Source of the DNA: Microglena sp. YARC
Lineage: Eukaryota > Chlorophyta > Chlorophyceae > Chlamydomonadales > Chlamydomonadaceae
Assembly (NCBI GenBank): GCA_022414725.1
Contig: CM039464.1
Span: 15,826,035 to 15,890,034 of the forward strand
Reading direction: 5' to 3'
DNA length: 64,000 bases
Both the position numbers and the translations under genes were made by a program. Under the pieces are notes generated by a model. It had not been told where the DNA came from. It made no database searches and worked only from the letters and a program-made list of their open reading frames with translations. Shown in pieces: positions 54,301 through 64,000 of the stretch (positions are counted from its first letter, which is position 1; the number at the start of each line of letters is the position of its first letter).

Positions 54301-57300
54301 GCGACACAGGGAAGGACAGAGGGAGCAGGGGCACGAACGCCTGCTGATTGCCGCTTGTACACAGTGATATTGGGAGCAGGGTACTGATGCTTGAACACAG
54401 CAACGCAGGTAGCAAGGCACAGGTAGAAGGACACAAGCCCTTGCACATAGTCACTTGCACACAGTCATACAGGGAGCAGGACACTGATACTTGAACACAG
54501 CAACACAGGTAGCAAGGCACAGGTCGAAGGACACAAGCGCTTGCACGTAGTCACTTGCACACAATCATATAGGGAGCAGGACACTGATACTTGAGCACAG
54601 CAACACAGGTAGAAGGGCACAGGTAGAAGGACAAAAACGCTTGCACATATTCACTTGCACAAAATCATACAGGGAGCAGGACACTGATACTTGAACACAG
54701 CAACACAGGTTGCAAGGCACAGGTCGAAGGACACAAGCGCTTGCACGTAGTCACTTGCACACAGTGGTATAGGTAGCAGGACACTGACCCTTACACATTG
54801 TCGCTTGCACATTGTCACTTGCACATAGCTACTCAGGCAAGCACACGCTTGATCAATGTAGCTTGCGCACCACAAACCAATGCACCAAGGTATGTGCAAT
54901 CAACGCACAAGCGCTTGCACGTAGCGACACAGAGAGCAAGGCAAAAAACGCTTGCACATAGTGGAATACAAGCACAGGCCTGGTCCTACGTAGCTTGCGC
55001 ACCACCAACCAATGCACCAAGGTATGCAGAATCAACTCATCAACGCTTGCACATAGCGACACAGGGAGCAGGGCACAGGTGGAAGGGCATAACCGCTTGC
55101 ACGTTGGCGCTTGCACATAGTGGCAACAGGCAAGCACACACTTGGTCGCACGTAGCTTGCGCACCACCATCCAATGCATCAAGCTATTTGCAATAAACAC
55201 ACCAACGCTTGCACATAGCGACACAGGGAGCTAGGCAAAACAAGCTTGCACGTTGTCGCTTGCACATAGTGGAACAGGCAAGCACACACTTGGTCGCACG
55301 TAGCTTGCGCACCACCATCCAATGCACCAAGCCATTTGCAATCAACACACCAACGCTTGCACATAGCGACACAGGGAGCAAGGCATAACACGCTTGCACG
55401 TTGTCGCTTGTACACAGTGACAACAGGCAAGCACACGCTTGGTCGCACGTAGCTTGCGCACCACCATCCAATGCACCAAGCTATTTGCAATAAACACACC
55501 AACGCTTGCACATAGCGACACAGGGAGCAAGGCAAAACAAGCTTGCACGTTGTCGCTTGCACATAGTGGAACAGGCAAGCACACGCTTGCTCTCAAGTAG
55601 CTTGCGCACCACCAACCAATGCACCAAGGTATGTGCAATCAACGCGCCAGCGTTTGCACATAGCGACACAGGGGAAGGCACAAGGAGCAAGGCACAACCG
55701 CTTGCACATAGTCGCTTGCGTGCAGCTACCAAGGGAAGGGCATGCTAGGTCGCATATATCTTGCGCATCACCAACCAATGCACCAAGCTATATGCAATCA
55801 ATGCACTAAAGCTTGCACATTGTTGCTGGCACACAGCGACTTAGGGGCGGACACGCTTGATCGCACATAGCCTGCGCGCCACCAACCAATGCACCAAGGT
55901 ATGTGCAATCAACGCACCAACGCTTGCACATAGCGACACAGGGGAAGGTTCAGGGAGCAAGGCACAACCGCTTGCACATAGTCACTTGCACATAGCTACT
56001 CAGGCAAGCACACGCTTGGTCAATGTAGTTTGCGCACCACCGACCAATGCACCAAGGTATGTGCAATCAACACACTAACGCTGTCACATAGCGACATAGG
56101 CAACAGGGCACTTGTGGAAGGGCACAGACACTTGCACGTTGTCGCTTGCACATAGCGACTCAGGCAAGCACACGCTTGGTCGATGTAGCTTGTGCACCAC
56201 TAACCAATGCACCACGGTATGTGCAACCAACGCACATCGTGACACAGGGACGGACACAGGGAGAAAGGCACAAGACGCTTGCAATAATCTGTTACAAGGG
56301 ATATCGCGCGCACGTGTGCGGATGATAACACTAGTCTGCATTTCATAAACCACACTTACCCCCTCTCCCACCCTCACACCCCCACATAACTATATCACTA
56401 TAGGTTTATATCGCGCGCACGTACACGGATGATACAACTAGTCTGCAAATCATATACCGCACCCACACACACTGCCTCAACATCAACACCCCCATATGGG
56501 GAACTATATCATATGATATCATACAAACTGCATCATATGATATTGTATAACCAGGGAACGGCAATATGATATCGTATGATATCATATCATCATATGATAT
56601 CATATGATGCCAGAAGTCTGACTAGGTTAAAGTTACCATTTATATACAATATAATATGATGCAGTCTGTATGATATCATATTATATCATACCCGCCTTCG
56701 GTCTACACCATATGATATGCCTGTCCCTATATACCACACCAAGACACACCTATACAACGGAAACATAACGCAATAACACATGCATAAACAAACACACAGC
56801 ACACACATATGCACGCACGCACGCCCACACACACACACACACAAATGCATGTGTATTAGATTACCCCAATATCATTGGAGGTTGGCCCAAATGCAAGCAA
56901 ACGGGGTGGCCCCCTCAACCCCCCACACACACTCACACAAATGCTTGCGTGTATCAGATTACCCCAAATAGCATTGGTTAGCCCCAGTGCAAGCAAACGG
57001 GCTGGCCCCCTCAACCTCACGCCTCGTAATACCATACGAAGCGTAAAAGCAATACATGCATATACGGATAAGCATACCTGTATTATTTATTTATTTTAGT
57101 CAACCATATAGTCACATGAACGTACTCTATCTTGTAATTAAAATACTCCTTTCATGGTCTATCTATGCGCACACACCTAGACTACTAACCCCACCGCCCC
57201 CAATGTGCTAGATCATCAACCTGAGTCCCTTAGTCTATCTACACGCGCACACACCTATACAACTACCCCCACCACCCCCACAGTGCTAGATCATCAACCT

Positions 57301-60300
57301 GAGTCCCTTAGTCTATCTACACGCGCACACACCTAAACAACTAACCCCACCGCCCTCACAGTGCTGGCTAATCAACCTGAGTAATTGTAATCCGGGTAAC
57401 TGGAGGAGTGAGTCCCGTTGGCCCCTGCCCAAGCTGGGACAGGTGATTGCTGCGGCTGCATACTTGTCTTTGCGTTTGTGGCATTGAGTCGGCTGAGCGC
57501 GTCTCTCACATCGTTCAACACGTTGGTGCTTCCGCTTTGCTGCTCACGCTGGAGCCTGCGGTGGCGTGGGTGTGGGTGTATGGGTTGGTGTGGGAGTGGT
57601 GGTGAGTGTGGGTGTGAGTGTGGGTGTGAGTGTGAGTGTGGGTGTGGGTGCGTTTGTGGCATTCAGCCGGCTGAGCGCGTCTCTCACATCTTTCAACACG
57701 TTGGTGCTTCCGATTGGCTGCTCACGCTGGAGCCTGCGGTGGTGTGGGTGTGGGTGTGGGTGTATGGGTGGGTGTGGGAGTGGTGGTGAGTGTGGGTGTG
57801 AGTGTGGGTGCGTTTGTGGCATTCAGCCGGCTGAGCACGTCTCTCACATCGTTCAACACGTTGGTGCTTCCGATTTGCTGCTCACGATGGAGCCTGCGGT
57901 GGCGGCGGTGGCTGTGGTGGTGGTGGTGGTGGTGGGAGTAGGTGAGGGTGTGGAAGTGGGTTCGTTTGTGGCACTGAGTTGGCTGAGCACGTTCCTCACA
58001 TCGTTCAAAACGCTGGTGCTTCCAATTTGCTGCTCACGCTGGAGCCTGCCGTGGCGGCAGCGGCTGTGGTGGTGGTGGTGGTGGGAGTAGGTGAGGGTGT
58101 GGGAGTGGGTTCGTTTGTGGCATTGAGTATGCTGGGTGCATCCCTCATATTGTTCAACACGACAGTGCCTCCTATTTGCTGCTCACGCTGGAGCCTGCGT
58201 GGTGTGGGTGTGAGTGTGGGTGGGGTTGTGGTGTTGGTGGTGGTACGTGAGTAAAACAATGAAGCACCGCCTTTGCGTTAGTGGCATTGAGTCGGCTGAG
58301 GGCGTCTCACATCGTTCAACACAATGGAGCCTGCGGTGGTGGTGGTGTGGGAGTGGTGGTAGGTGTGAGTAATGGTGGGGTTGTGGTGGTGGTGGTAAGT
58401 GAGGACAAGACTCTAAAACACTGCACGATCCAGCTGAGCGTGTCCATCACATCATTCAACATGATGGTTCTTCCTATTTGCTGCTCACGCTGGAGCCTGC
58501 AGTGGAGGTGGTGGTGGTGGTGGTGGAAGTAGGTGTGGGTGTGGGAGTGGGTGTGCTTGTGGCATTGAGTAGGCTGGGTGCGTCCCTCACATCGCTTCAC
58601 ACATTGGTGCTTCCTGTTTGCTGCTCACGCTGGAGCCTGCAGTGGTGGTGGTGTGGGTGTATGGGTGGGTGTGGGTGTGGGTGTGGGTGTGGGTGTGGGA
58701 GAGGGTGTGGGTGTGGGAGTGAGTGTGAGTGTGGGTGCGGGAGTGGTGGTAGGTGTAGGTGTGGGTGTGGGTGTGGGTTTAGGTGTGAGTGTGAGTGTGG
58801 GTGTCAAAGTGGTGGTAGGTGTAGGTGTGGGTGTGGGTTTAGGTGTGAGTGTGAGTGTGAGTGTGGGTGTGGGAGTGGTGGTACGTGTAGGTGTGGGTGT
58901 GGGTTTAGGTGTGAGTGTGGGTGTGGGTGTGGGTGTGGGAGAGGGTGTGGGTGTGGGAGTGAGTGTGAGTGTGGGTGTGGGAGTGGTGGTAGGTGTAGGT
59001 GTGGGTGTGGGTTTAGGTGTGAGTGTGAGTGTGAGTGTGGGTGTGGGAGTGGTGGTAGGTGTAGGTGTGGGTGTGGGTTTAGGTGTGAGTGTGGGTGTGG
59101 GTTTAGGTGTGAGTGTGAGTGTGAGTGTGGGTGTGAAAGTGTGTAAGTGTAGGTGTGGTGTGGGTGTGGGTTTAGGTGTGAGTGTGAGTGTGAGTGTGGG
59201 TGTGGGAGTGGTGGTACGTGTAGGTGTGGGTGTGGGTTTAGGTGTGAGTGTGAGTGTGGGTGTGGGAGTGGTGGTAGGTGTAGGTGTGGGTTTAGGTGTG
59301 AGTGTGAGTGTGGTGTGGGATGTTGGTGGTGTAGGTAAGGTGTGGGTGTGGGTTTGGTGTGAGTGTGATGAGTGGGGTGTGGGAGTGGTGGTAGGTGTAG
59401 GTGTGGTGTGGGTTTAGTGTGAGTGTGAGTGTGAGTGTGGTGTGGGTTTAGGTGTGAGTGTGATGTGGGTGTGAAAGTTGGTGGTAGGTGTAGGTGTGGG
59501 TGTGGGTTTAGGTGTGAGTGTGAGTGTGGGTGTGGAAGTGGTGGTACGTGTAGGTGTGGGTGTGGGTTTAGGTGTGAGTGTGAGTGTGGGTGTGGGAGTG
59601 GTGGTAGGTGTAGGTGTGGGGTGTGGGTTTAGGTGTGAGGGTGTGGGAGTGGGTGCGTCTAAGGCATTGAGTCAGCTGAGCGCATCCATCAATGACTCAA
59701 ACAACTCAGAATATTTGTGGTTTGAATGATTTAAAAAACGGCAGCTTCCAGGCAGCTTCCAAGTCCCCCAACATGAAAGACCACCCACACCATCTTGTTC
59801 ATGGATTAAACAAAATCAGGAGGAGGGTGTGAATGTGAGTGTGGTTGTGGTGATCAACAAATGGCATGCATGTTAATGAGGACTTGGAAGCTGCCTGGAA
59901 GCTGCCCTCTAATAAATCATACAAACCACAAACCTTCTAAGTTTGTTTAAATCCATGGTTTAAACAAACTCTGAAGGTTTGTGGTTTGTATGATTTATTA
60001 TAGGGCAACTTCCAGGCAGCTTCCAAAACCTCCAACATGCAAGACAGCCACCCACGCCATCATGTAAATGGATTTAAAACAATCTCAGGAGGTGGGTGTG
60101 AGTGTGAGTTGGAAGCTGCCTGGAAGCTGCCCTCTGATAAATCATACAAAACACAAACCTTCATGTTCATGGATTGTAAAAAACTCAGGAGGTGGGTGTG
60201 AGTGTGAGTGTGGTTGTGGTGGCCAACAAATGTCGTGCATGTTGATGAGGACTTGGAAGCTGCCTGGAAGCTGCCCTCTTATAAATCATACAAAACCACA

Positions 60301-62024
60301 AATCTTCATGTTCATGGATTAAAACAAAACTCAGGAGGTGGGTGTGAGTGTGAGTGTGGTGGCCAACAAATGTCGTGCATGTTGATGAGGACTTGGAAGC
60401 TGCCTGGAAGCTGCCCTCTAATAAATCGTACAAAACACAAACCATCTGAGTTGTTTTAAACCCATGTTTTGTTTTTAAAACCCATGATTTTTCCACCGCC
60501 TAAACAAGACACGCCGTTGCAGCAGATAATTCTTTGTCCCCCCCACTCCTGTTTTTGTACTACAGGTTAACTCACATGTCACTGGTCTGTGACTGCTCCT
60601 TCAACAGTAGTGTGGGGGTGTGGGGGCAGGCACATTATGTTCAGGAGCACATCCCCTACTGTGCTCCCCTCTCCCCCCCCACTACTGTTTTTGTACTACA
60701 GGCTCATTCACATGTCACTGGTCTGTGACTGCTCCCTCATCATCTCCACCGCCTCAGCCAGACACGCCATTGCAGCAGACAATTATTTCTGCATGTTCAA
60801 CAGCGCCTCCTTCGCCTCCCCTCCCCCCCCCCCCTTCCCCACTGCTGTTTTTGTACTACCGGTTCACTTACATGTCACTGGTCTGTGACTGTTCTTTTAT
60901 CCTCTCCACCACCTCAGCTAGACACGCCGTCGCAGCAGACAATTATTTCTGCCCCCCCCACTACTGTTTTTGCACTACAGGTTCACTTACACGTCACTGG
61001 TCTGTGACTGCTCCTTCAACAGTAGTGTGGGGGGAGGGAGGAGGCACAGTAGTATGTATGTATGTTTGTTTCAGTCCAGGGGTAGGCCAAATAGGCTCAA
61101 GGGACTAGCCTAACCGTGTAGGAAGGGCTTTAAAAGAAAAATCACTGATGAACTGAAACCCCAAACAATCGTTTTACCGACGGGCGCCCTAAGTTTGTGC
61201 TTCAGTGATAATTTGATTGTACAATACAAGAGGGGAGGGGGAGGGACATTAGGAGCATATCCCCTACTGTGCCCCCACCCACCACCCCCCCCACACACCC
61301 TCACTCCTGTTTTGTACTACAGGTTCACTTACATGTCACTGGTCTGCTACTGTTCCTTCATCAGTAGTGTGGGGGTGTGGGGGAGGCACATTATGGACAG
61401 GAGCACATCCCTACTGTGCTACCCCCCCCCCCCCCCCCCCCTCTCCACTCCTGTTTTTGTATAACAGGTTCACTTACATGTCACTGGTCTGTGACTGCTC
61501 CCTCAACATTTCCACCGCCTCAGCAAGACACGCCATTGCAGCAGACATTATTACTGCATGTTCAACAGCGCGCCTTCTTCGCCTCCTTGCCTCCTCCCCC
61601 CCCCCCCCCCCCCCCCCCACTACTATTTTTGTACCAAAGGCTCACTCACATGTTACTGGTCTGTGACTGCTCCATCATCATCTCGACCGCCTCAGCTAGA
61701 CACGCCGTCGCAGCAGACAATTATTTCTGCCCCCCCCCCCACAACTGTTTTGTACAACAGGTTCACTTACATGTCACTGGTCTGCGACTGCTCCCTCATC
61801 ATTTCCACCGCCTCAGCCAGACACGCCGCCGCAGCAGACAATTCTTTTTGCATGTTCAACAGAGCCTCCTTCGCCTCCCTTGCCTCCTCCTCTGCTCTCC
61901 TCCGATCCGCCTCCTTCTTCTGGGCCGCCCCGTTCCAAGCCTCGTACATGGAGTACGCATAGGGGAACAGGAGGTGGCGGATTGTGTAGGCACTAGCTGC
62001 CACAACACTCACGCCAAGGGCCAC
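51374..62024 (-). CDS. PEX14: PEX14, peroxisomal import docking protein (5' end outside window)
   Basis: PEX14 sits in the peroxisomal membrane and docks PEX5/PEX7-cargo complexes. Four exons are in the window: 61771-62024, 57377-57555, 53875-54098 and 51374-52900. Phases fit at every junction (AT+G, G+GG, 0+0). The first reads [20 protein letters not shown] (membrane segment), then an Ala/Glu-rich coiled coil through [20 protein letters not shown] to SQTSD. The second continues [24 protein letters not shown]. The third ends [19 protein letters not shown] and the fourth begins [26 protein letters not shown]. This is the conserved C-terminal KPWE-type domain of plant PEX14, with Leu instead of Glu/Asp after KPW. 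A long disordered tail with six 31-residue repeats ends at TAG 51374-51376. The N-terminal PEX5-binding domain must lie right of 64000. A related KPWE protein is the alternative. Confidence 0.78.
51430..52010 (-). repeat. 93-bp coding repeat in the PEX14 tail (31 residues, 6 copies)
   Basis: Each unit encodes [19 protein letters not shown] then [10 protein letters not shown](I/M). The 93-bp length keeps the frame. Copies are nearly identical, so expansion is recent. This is the only clearly coding array of the window with a clean frame. Confidence 0.92.
53240..53875 (-). repeat. Exon-edge array: 3' end of the PEX14 KPWE-domain exon
   Basis: Besides the functional exon end at 53875, copies of its 3' edge and donor occur at about 53690-53765 ([20 protein letters not shown] still readable) and 53390-53460 (decayed). 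Two minimal donor copies lie near 53255 and 53315. Each copy is followed by gagtactcac and a gacagaatagaca.aag stretch. Confidence 0.9.
54120..56330. repeat. CTTGCACATAGCGACACAGG array in PEX14 intron
   Basis: 54150-54840 repeats a unit of about 125 bp with cacttgcacacagtcataca and gggagcaggacactgatact. 54840-56260 repeats a unit of about 165-190 bp with gcttgcgcaccaccaaccaa, tgcaccaaggtatgtgcaat and cgcttgcacatagcgacaca. No exon pieces are recognised in it. Confidence 0.88.
56552..56729. mobile_element. MITE family 2, copy F
   Basis: It runs from AGGGAACGGCAATATGATAT to CATATGATATGCCTGTCCCTA. A partial second copy precedes it (56505-56550). The interior words gactaggttaaagttaccat match the other copies. 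Confidence 0.75.
56871..57032 (+). mobile_element. Two tandem family A retroposon fragments
   Basis: ggttggcccaaatgcaagca (about 56880) and ggttagccccagtgcaagca (about 56976) each start a family A core. The preceding attaccccaa(a)tatcattgg is also duplicated, so the pair is a local tandem duplication of about 100 bp. Confidence 0.7.
57165..57377 (-). repeat. Exon-edge array at the 3' side of the PEX14 LQREQQ exon
   Basis: Three units of about 75 bp carry ctagatcatcaacctgagtc and ttagtctatctacacgcgca. The words atcaacctgagt are the minus-strand splice donor of exon 57377-57555 with its last exon bases, so this array repeats that junction. Confidence 0.75.
57555..58655 (-). repeat. Exon-edge array: about 8 copies of the PEX14 LQREQQ exon start
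   Basis: The acceptor phrase ttgctgctcacgctggagcc followed by tgc(g/a)gtgg recurs at about 57715, 57880, 58028, 58180, 58478 and 58615 in addition to the true exon at 57555, with a partial one near 58325. Each copy holds codons for [28 protein letters not shown]. Only the 57377-57555 copy continues to a full exon. The intervening sequence is (GTGTGG)n and (GGT)n. Confidence 0.92.
58655..59655. repeat. GTGTGGGTGTGAGTG minisatellite
   Basis: Units are built of gtgggtgtgggtttaggtgt, gagtgtgagtgtgggtgtgg and gagtggtggtaggtgtaggt. Long Val/Gly or Cys/Gly plus-strand frames are artefacts of the repeat. Confidence 0.92.
59656..60500. repeat. GGAAGCTGCCTGGAAGCTGCC modules in both orientations
   Basis: Five modules of about 120-140 bp carry ggaagctgcctggaagctgc, ataaatcatacaaa(a)ccacaaa and aactcaggaggtgggtgtga. 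Those at about 59740 and 60005 are inverted relative to 59886, 60112, 60255 and 60395. Confidence 0.8.
59884..60026. repeat. Near-perfect palindrome, 68-bp arms, 7-bp spacer
   Basis: Arm 59884-59951 (ttggaagctgcctggaagct ... gtttgtttaaa) pairs with 59959-60026 (tttaaacaaac ... aggcagcttccaa) around the spacer tccatgg. Only a few mismatches occur, chiefly around aggg/ccct and cttctaag. Confidence 0.88.
60560..61771 (-). repeat. Exon-edge array: copies of the PEX14 coiled-coil exon 3' end
   Basis: The donor phrase cacttacatgtcactggtct (or near variant) followed by gtgactgctcc recurs at about 60570, 60708, 60865, 60985, 61325, 61468 and 61645 before the true exon end at 61771. Longer copies keep codons for [16 protein letters not shown] and REQSQTSD. 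Each is preceded by poly-C plus actactgtttttgtac. Confidence 0.92.
61070..61205 (-). mobile_element. LINE 3'-tail fragment, minus
   Basis: The reverse complement reads ggtaaaacgattgtttgggg, tttcagttcatcagtgattt, taaagcccttcc and cttgagcctatttggcctac, then ccctggac. It aligns with 29405-29515 end to end. Confidence 0.7.
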
Positions 62025-64000
62025 CTGATGGGGTGGTATGTGTGTGAGTAATTGGCTAGCCCTGGACTGTAACATACATGAAGGTACATGGAGTACGAGT
62101 AGGGGAACAGGAGGTGGCGGAGGGTGTAGGCACTAGCTGCCACAACACTCACGCCAAGGGCCACCTGTTGGGGAGGTATGTGTGTTTCAGTAATTGGTTA
62201 ACCCTGGGCTGAAACATACATGATAACATTTACATATACATGAAGGTACATGGAGTCTGCGTAGGGGAACAGGAGGTGGCAGAGGGTGTAGGCTCTAGCT
62301 GCCATAACACTCACGCCAAGGGCCACCAGATGGGGTGGTATGTGTGTGTAAGAGCAATTTGGCTAACCTGGACTGAAATGTACATGATCACATGTACATA
62401 TACATGAAGGTACATGGAGTACGCATAGGGGATCAGGAGGTGGCGGAGGGTGTAGGCACTAGCTGCCACAACACTCATGCCTAGGGCCACCTGTTGGGGA
62501 CGTATGTGTGTTTGAGAAATTGTTTAACCCTGGACTGTGACATACATGAAGGTACATGGAGTACGCATAGGAGAACAGGAGGTGGCGAATTGTGTAGGCA
62601 CTAGCTGCCACAACACTCACAGCAAGGGCCACCTGGTGGTGTGGTGCGTGTGTGAGCAATTAGCTAACCCTGGACTGTAACATACATGATCATATTTACG
62701 TACACATGGAGGTGCATGGAGTCTGCGTAGGGGAACATGGAGTCTGCGTAGGGAAAACAGGTGGCGGTGGGTGTAGGCACTAGCTGCAACGACGCTCACG
62801 CCAAGGGCCACGAGATGGGATGGTATGTGTGTATGAGCAATTGGCTAACCCTGGACTGGAACATACATGATCACATTTACATATACATAAAGGAACATGG
62901 AGTCTGCGTAGGGGAACATGAGGTGGCGGTGGGTGCAAGCACTAGCTGCCACAACACTCACGCAAAGGGCCACCTGGTGGGGTGCTGCGTGTATATGAGT
63001 GATTGGCCAAACCTGGACTGTAACATGCATGATCACATGTACATATACAAGAAGGTGCATGGAGTATGCGTAGGGGAACATGAGGTGGCGGAGGGTGCAG
63101 GCACTAGCTGCAGCAACACTCACGCCAAGGGCCACCATATGGGGTGGTGCGTGTGTGTCAGAAATTGGCTAAACCTGGTCTGTAACATGCATGATCCTTT
63201 TTACATATGCATGTAGGTACATGGAGTATGCGTAGGGGAACATGAGGTGGCGGTGGGTGCAGGCACTAGCTGCAGCAACACTCACGCAAAGGGCCACCTG
63301 GTGGGGTGGTGCGTGTGTATGAGCAATTGGCTAACCCTGGACTGTAACATGCATGATCACATGTACATATACATGAAGGTGCATGGAGTATGCGTAGGGG
63401 AACATGAGGTGGCGGAGGGTGCAGGCACTAGCTGCAGCAACACTCACGCCAAGGGCCACCATATGGGGTGGTGCGTGTGTGTCAGAAATTGGCTAAACCT
63501 GGTCTGTAACATGCATGATCCTTTTTACATATGCATGTAGGTACATGGAGTATGCGTAGGGGAACATGAGGTGGCAGAGGGTGCAGGCACTAGCTGCCAC
63601 AACACTCACGCAAAGGGCCACCTGATGGAATGGTATGTGTGTGCGAATAATTGGCTAACCCTGGACTGGAACATACATGATCACATGTACATTTACATAC
63701 ATGTATAAGAGGGTATATAGAGTATTCATAGGGGAACACCAGGTGGTGGAGGTGTAGGCACTAGCTGCCACAACACTCACGCCAAGGGCCATGTGATGGG
63801 GTGGTGCGTGTGTATGAATAACTGGCCAACCCTGGACTGTAACATTTATTTTAACATGTACACATACATGAAGGTGCATGGAGTCAGCGTAGGGGACCAC
63901 GAGGTGGCGGAGGGTGCAGGCACTAGCTGCCACAAGACTCACGCCAAGGGCCATGTGATGGGGTGGTGCGTGTGTATGAATAACTGGCCAACCCTGGACT
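62024..64000 (-). repeat. Exon-edge array: about 13 copies of the PEX14 membrane-segment exon start
   Basis: Copies of the exon start (codons for [23 protein letters not shown]) lie with first bases at 62024, 62164, 62326, 62490, 62632, 62811, 62973, 63135, 63297, 63459, 63621, about 63792 and 63954. Spacing is mostly 162 bp. Only the 62024 copy runs into the full coiled-coil exon. The acceptor AG is kept at 62024, 62164, 62490, 62632, 62973, 63297 and 63621 and changed in the others. Each intron part contains ccctggactgtaacatacat, the LINE terminus. The array continues beyond the window. Confidence 0.93.

Noticed and set aside
58578..59417. 279-codon Val/Gly frame and overlapping Cys/Gly frame
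   Set aside because: They are artefacts of the GTGTGG minisatellite in a PEX14 intron, antisense to the gene.

Overview
This window is nuclear DNA of a eukaryote, most likely a chlamydomonadalean (volvocine-type) green alga. The strongest evidence is a pherophorin gene, an extracellular hydroxyproline-rich glycoprotein family known from this group. It is supported by a plant/algal-style PEX14 gene, an A20/AN1 zinc-finger gene, spliceosomal introns with GT/GC-AG borders, and TTTAGGG-type telomere-like repeats inside introns. The species cannot be named from the sequence. A run of exactly 1000 N (18001-19000) is an assembly gap. Many single-base indels inside otherwise clean exons point to an incompletely polished long-read consensus.

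Layout. 1-2.0 kb: the 3' part of a multi-exon minus-strand gene with a Cys-rich module and a DDE-transposase-like segment; it runs off the left edge. 2-20.6 kb: almost entirely tandem repeats (6, 29, 105, about 120 and about 200 bp units and others), two non-autonomous DNA transposon families, tRNA-derived SINEs and the N gap, with no gene I can defend. 20.6-29 kb: a more unique stretch carrying a plus-strand A20/AN1 stress-associated-protein gene (22936-27159). 29-35.6 kb: a 5'-truncated LINE, several short retroposons, a hAT-like MITE and AT-rich or C-rich minisatellites. 35.6-47.6 kb: a minus-strand pherophorin gene with a signal peptide exon, an N-terminal pherophorin domain, proline-rich rods alternating with Cys-rich modules, and a C-terminal pherophorin domain. 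47.6-51.4 kb: intergenic, with retroposon debris and minisatellites. 51.4-64 kb: the 3' two thirds of a minus-strand PEX14 gene (peroxisomal import docking factor), running off the right edge.

Main observation. In all three recognisable host genes, the minisatellites in introns are largely made from the gene's own exon edges. Each unit carries a splice site, a piece of the adjoining exon and some flanking intron. As a rule only one copy, normally the outermost, is still joined to the complete exon. Examples are 13 copies of the PEX14 membrane-segment exon edge, about 8 copies of its coiled-coil exon edge, a 73-bp array ending at the AN1 exon acceptor, five copies of a pherophorin exon 3' edge, and a 123-bp pherophorin array whose 66-nt exon is phase-symmetric, so extra copies can be spliced in frame. 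The genes are unrelated in function; what they share is this repeat-driven architecture.
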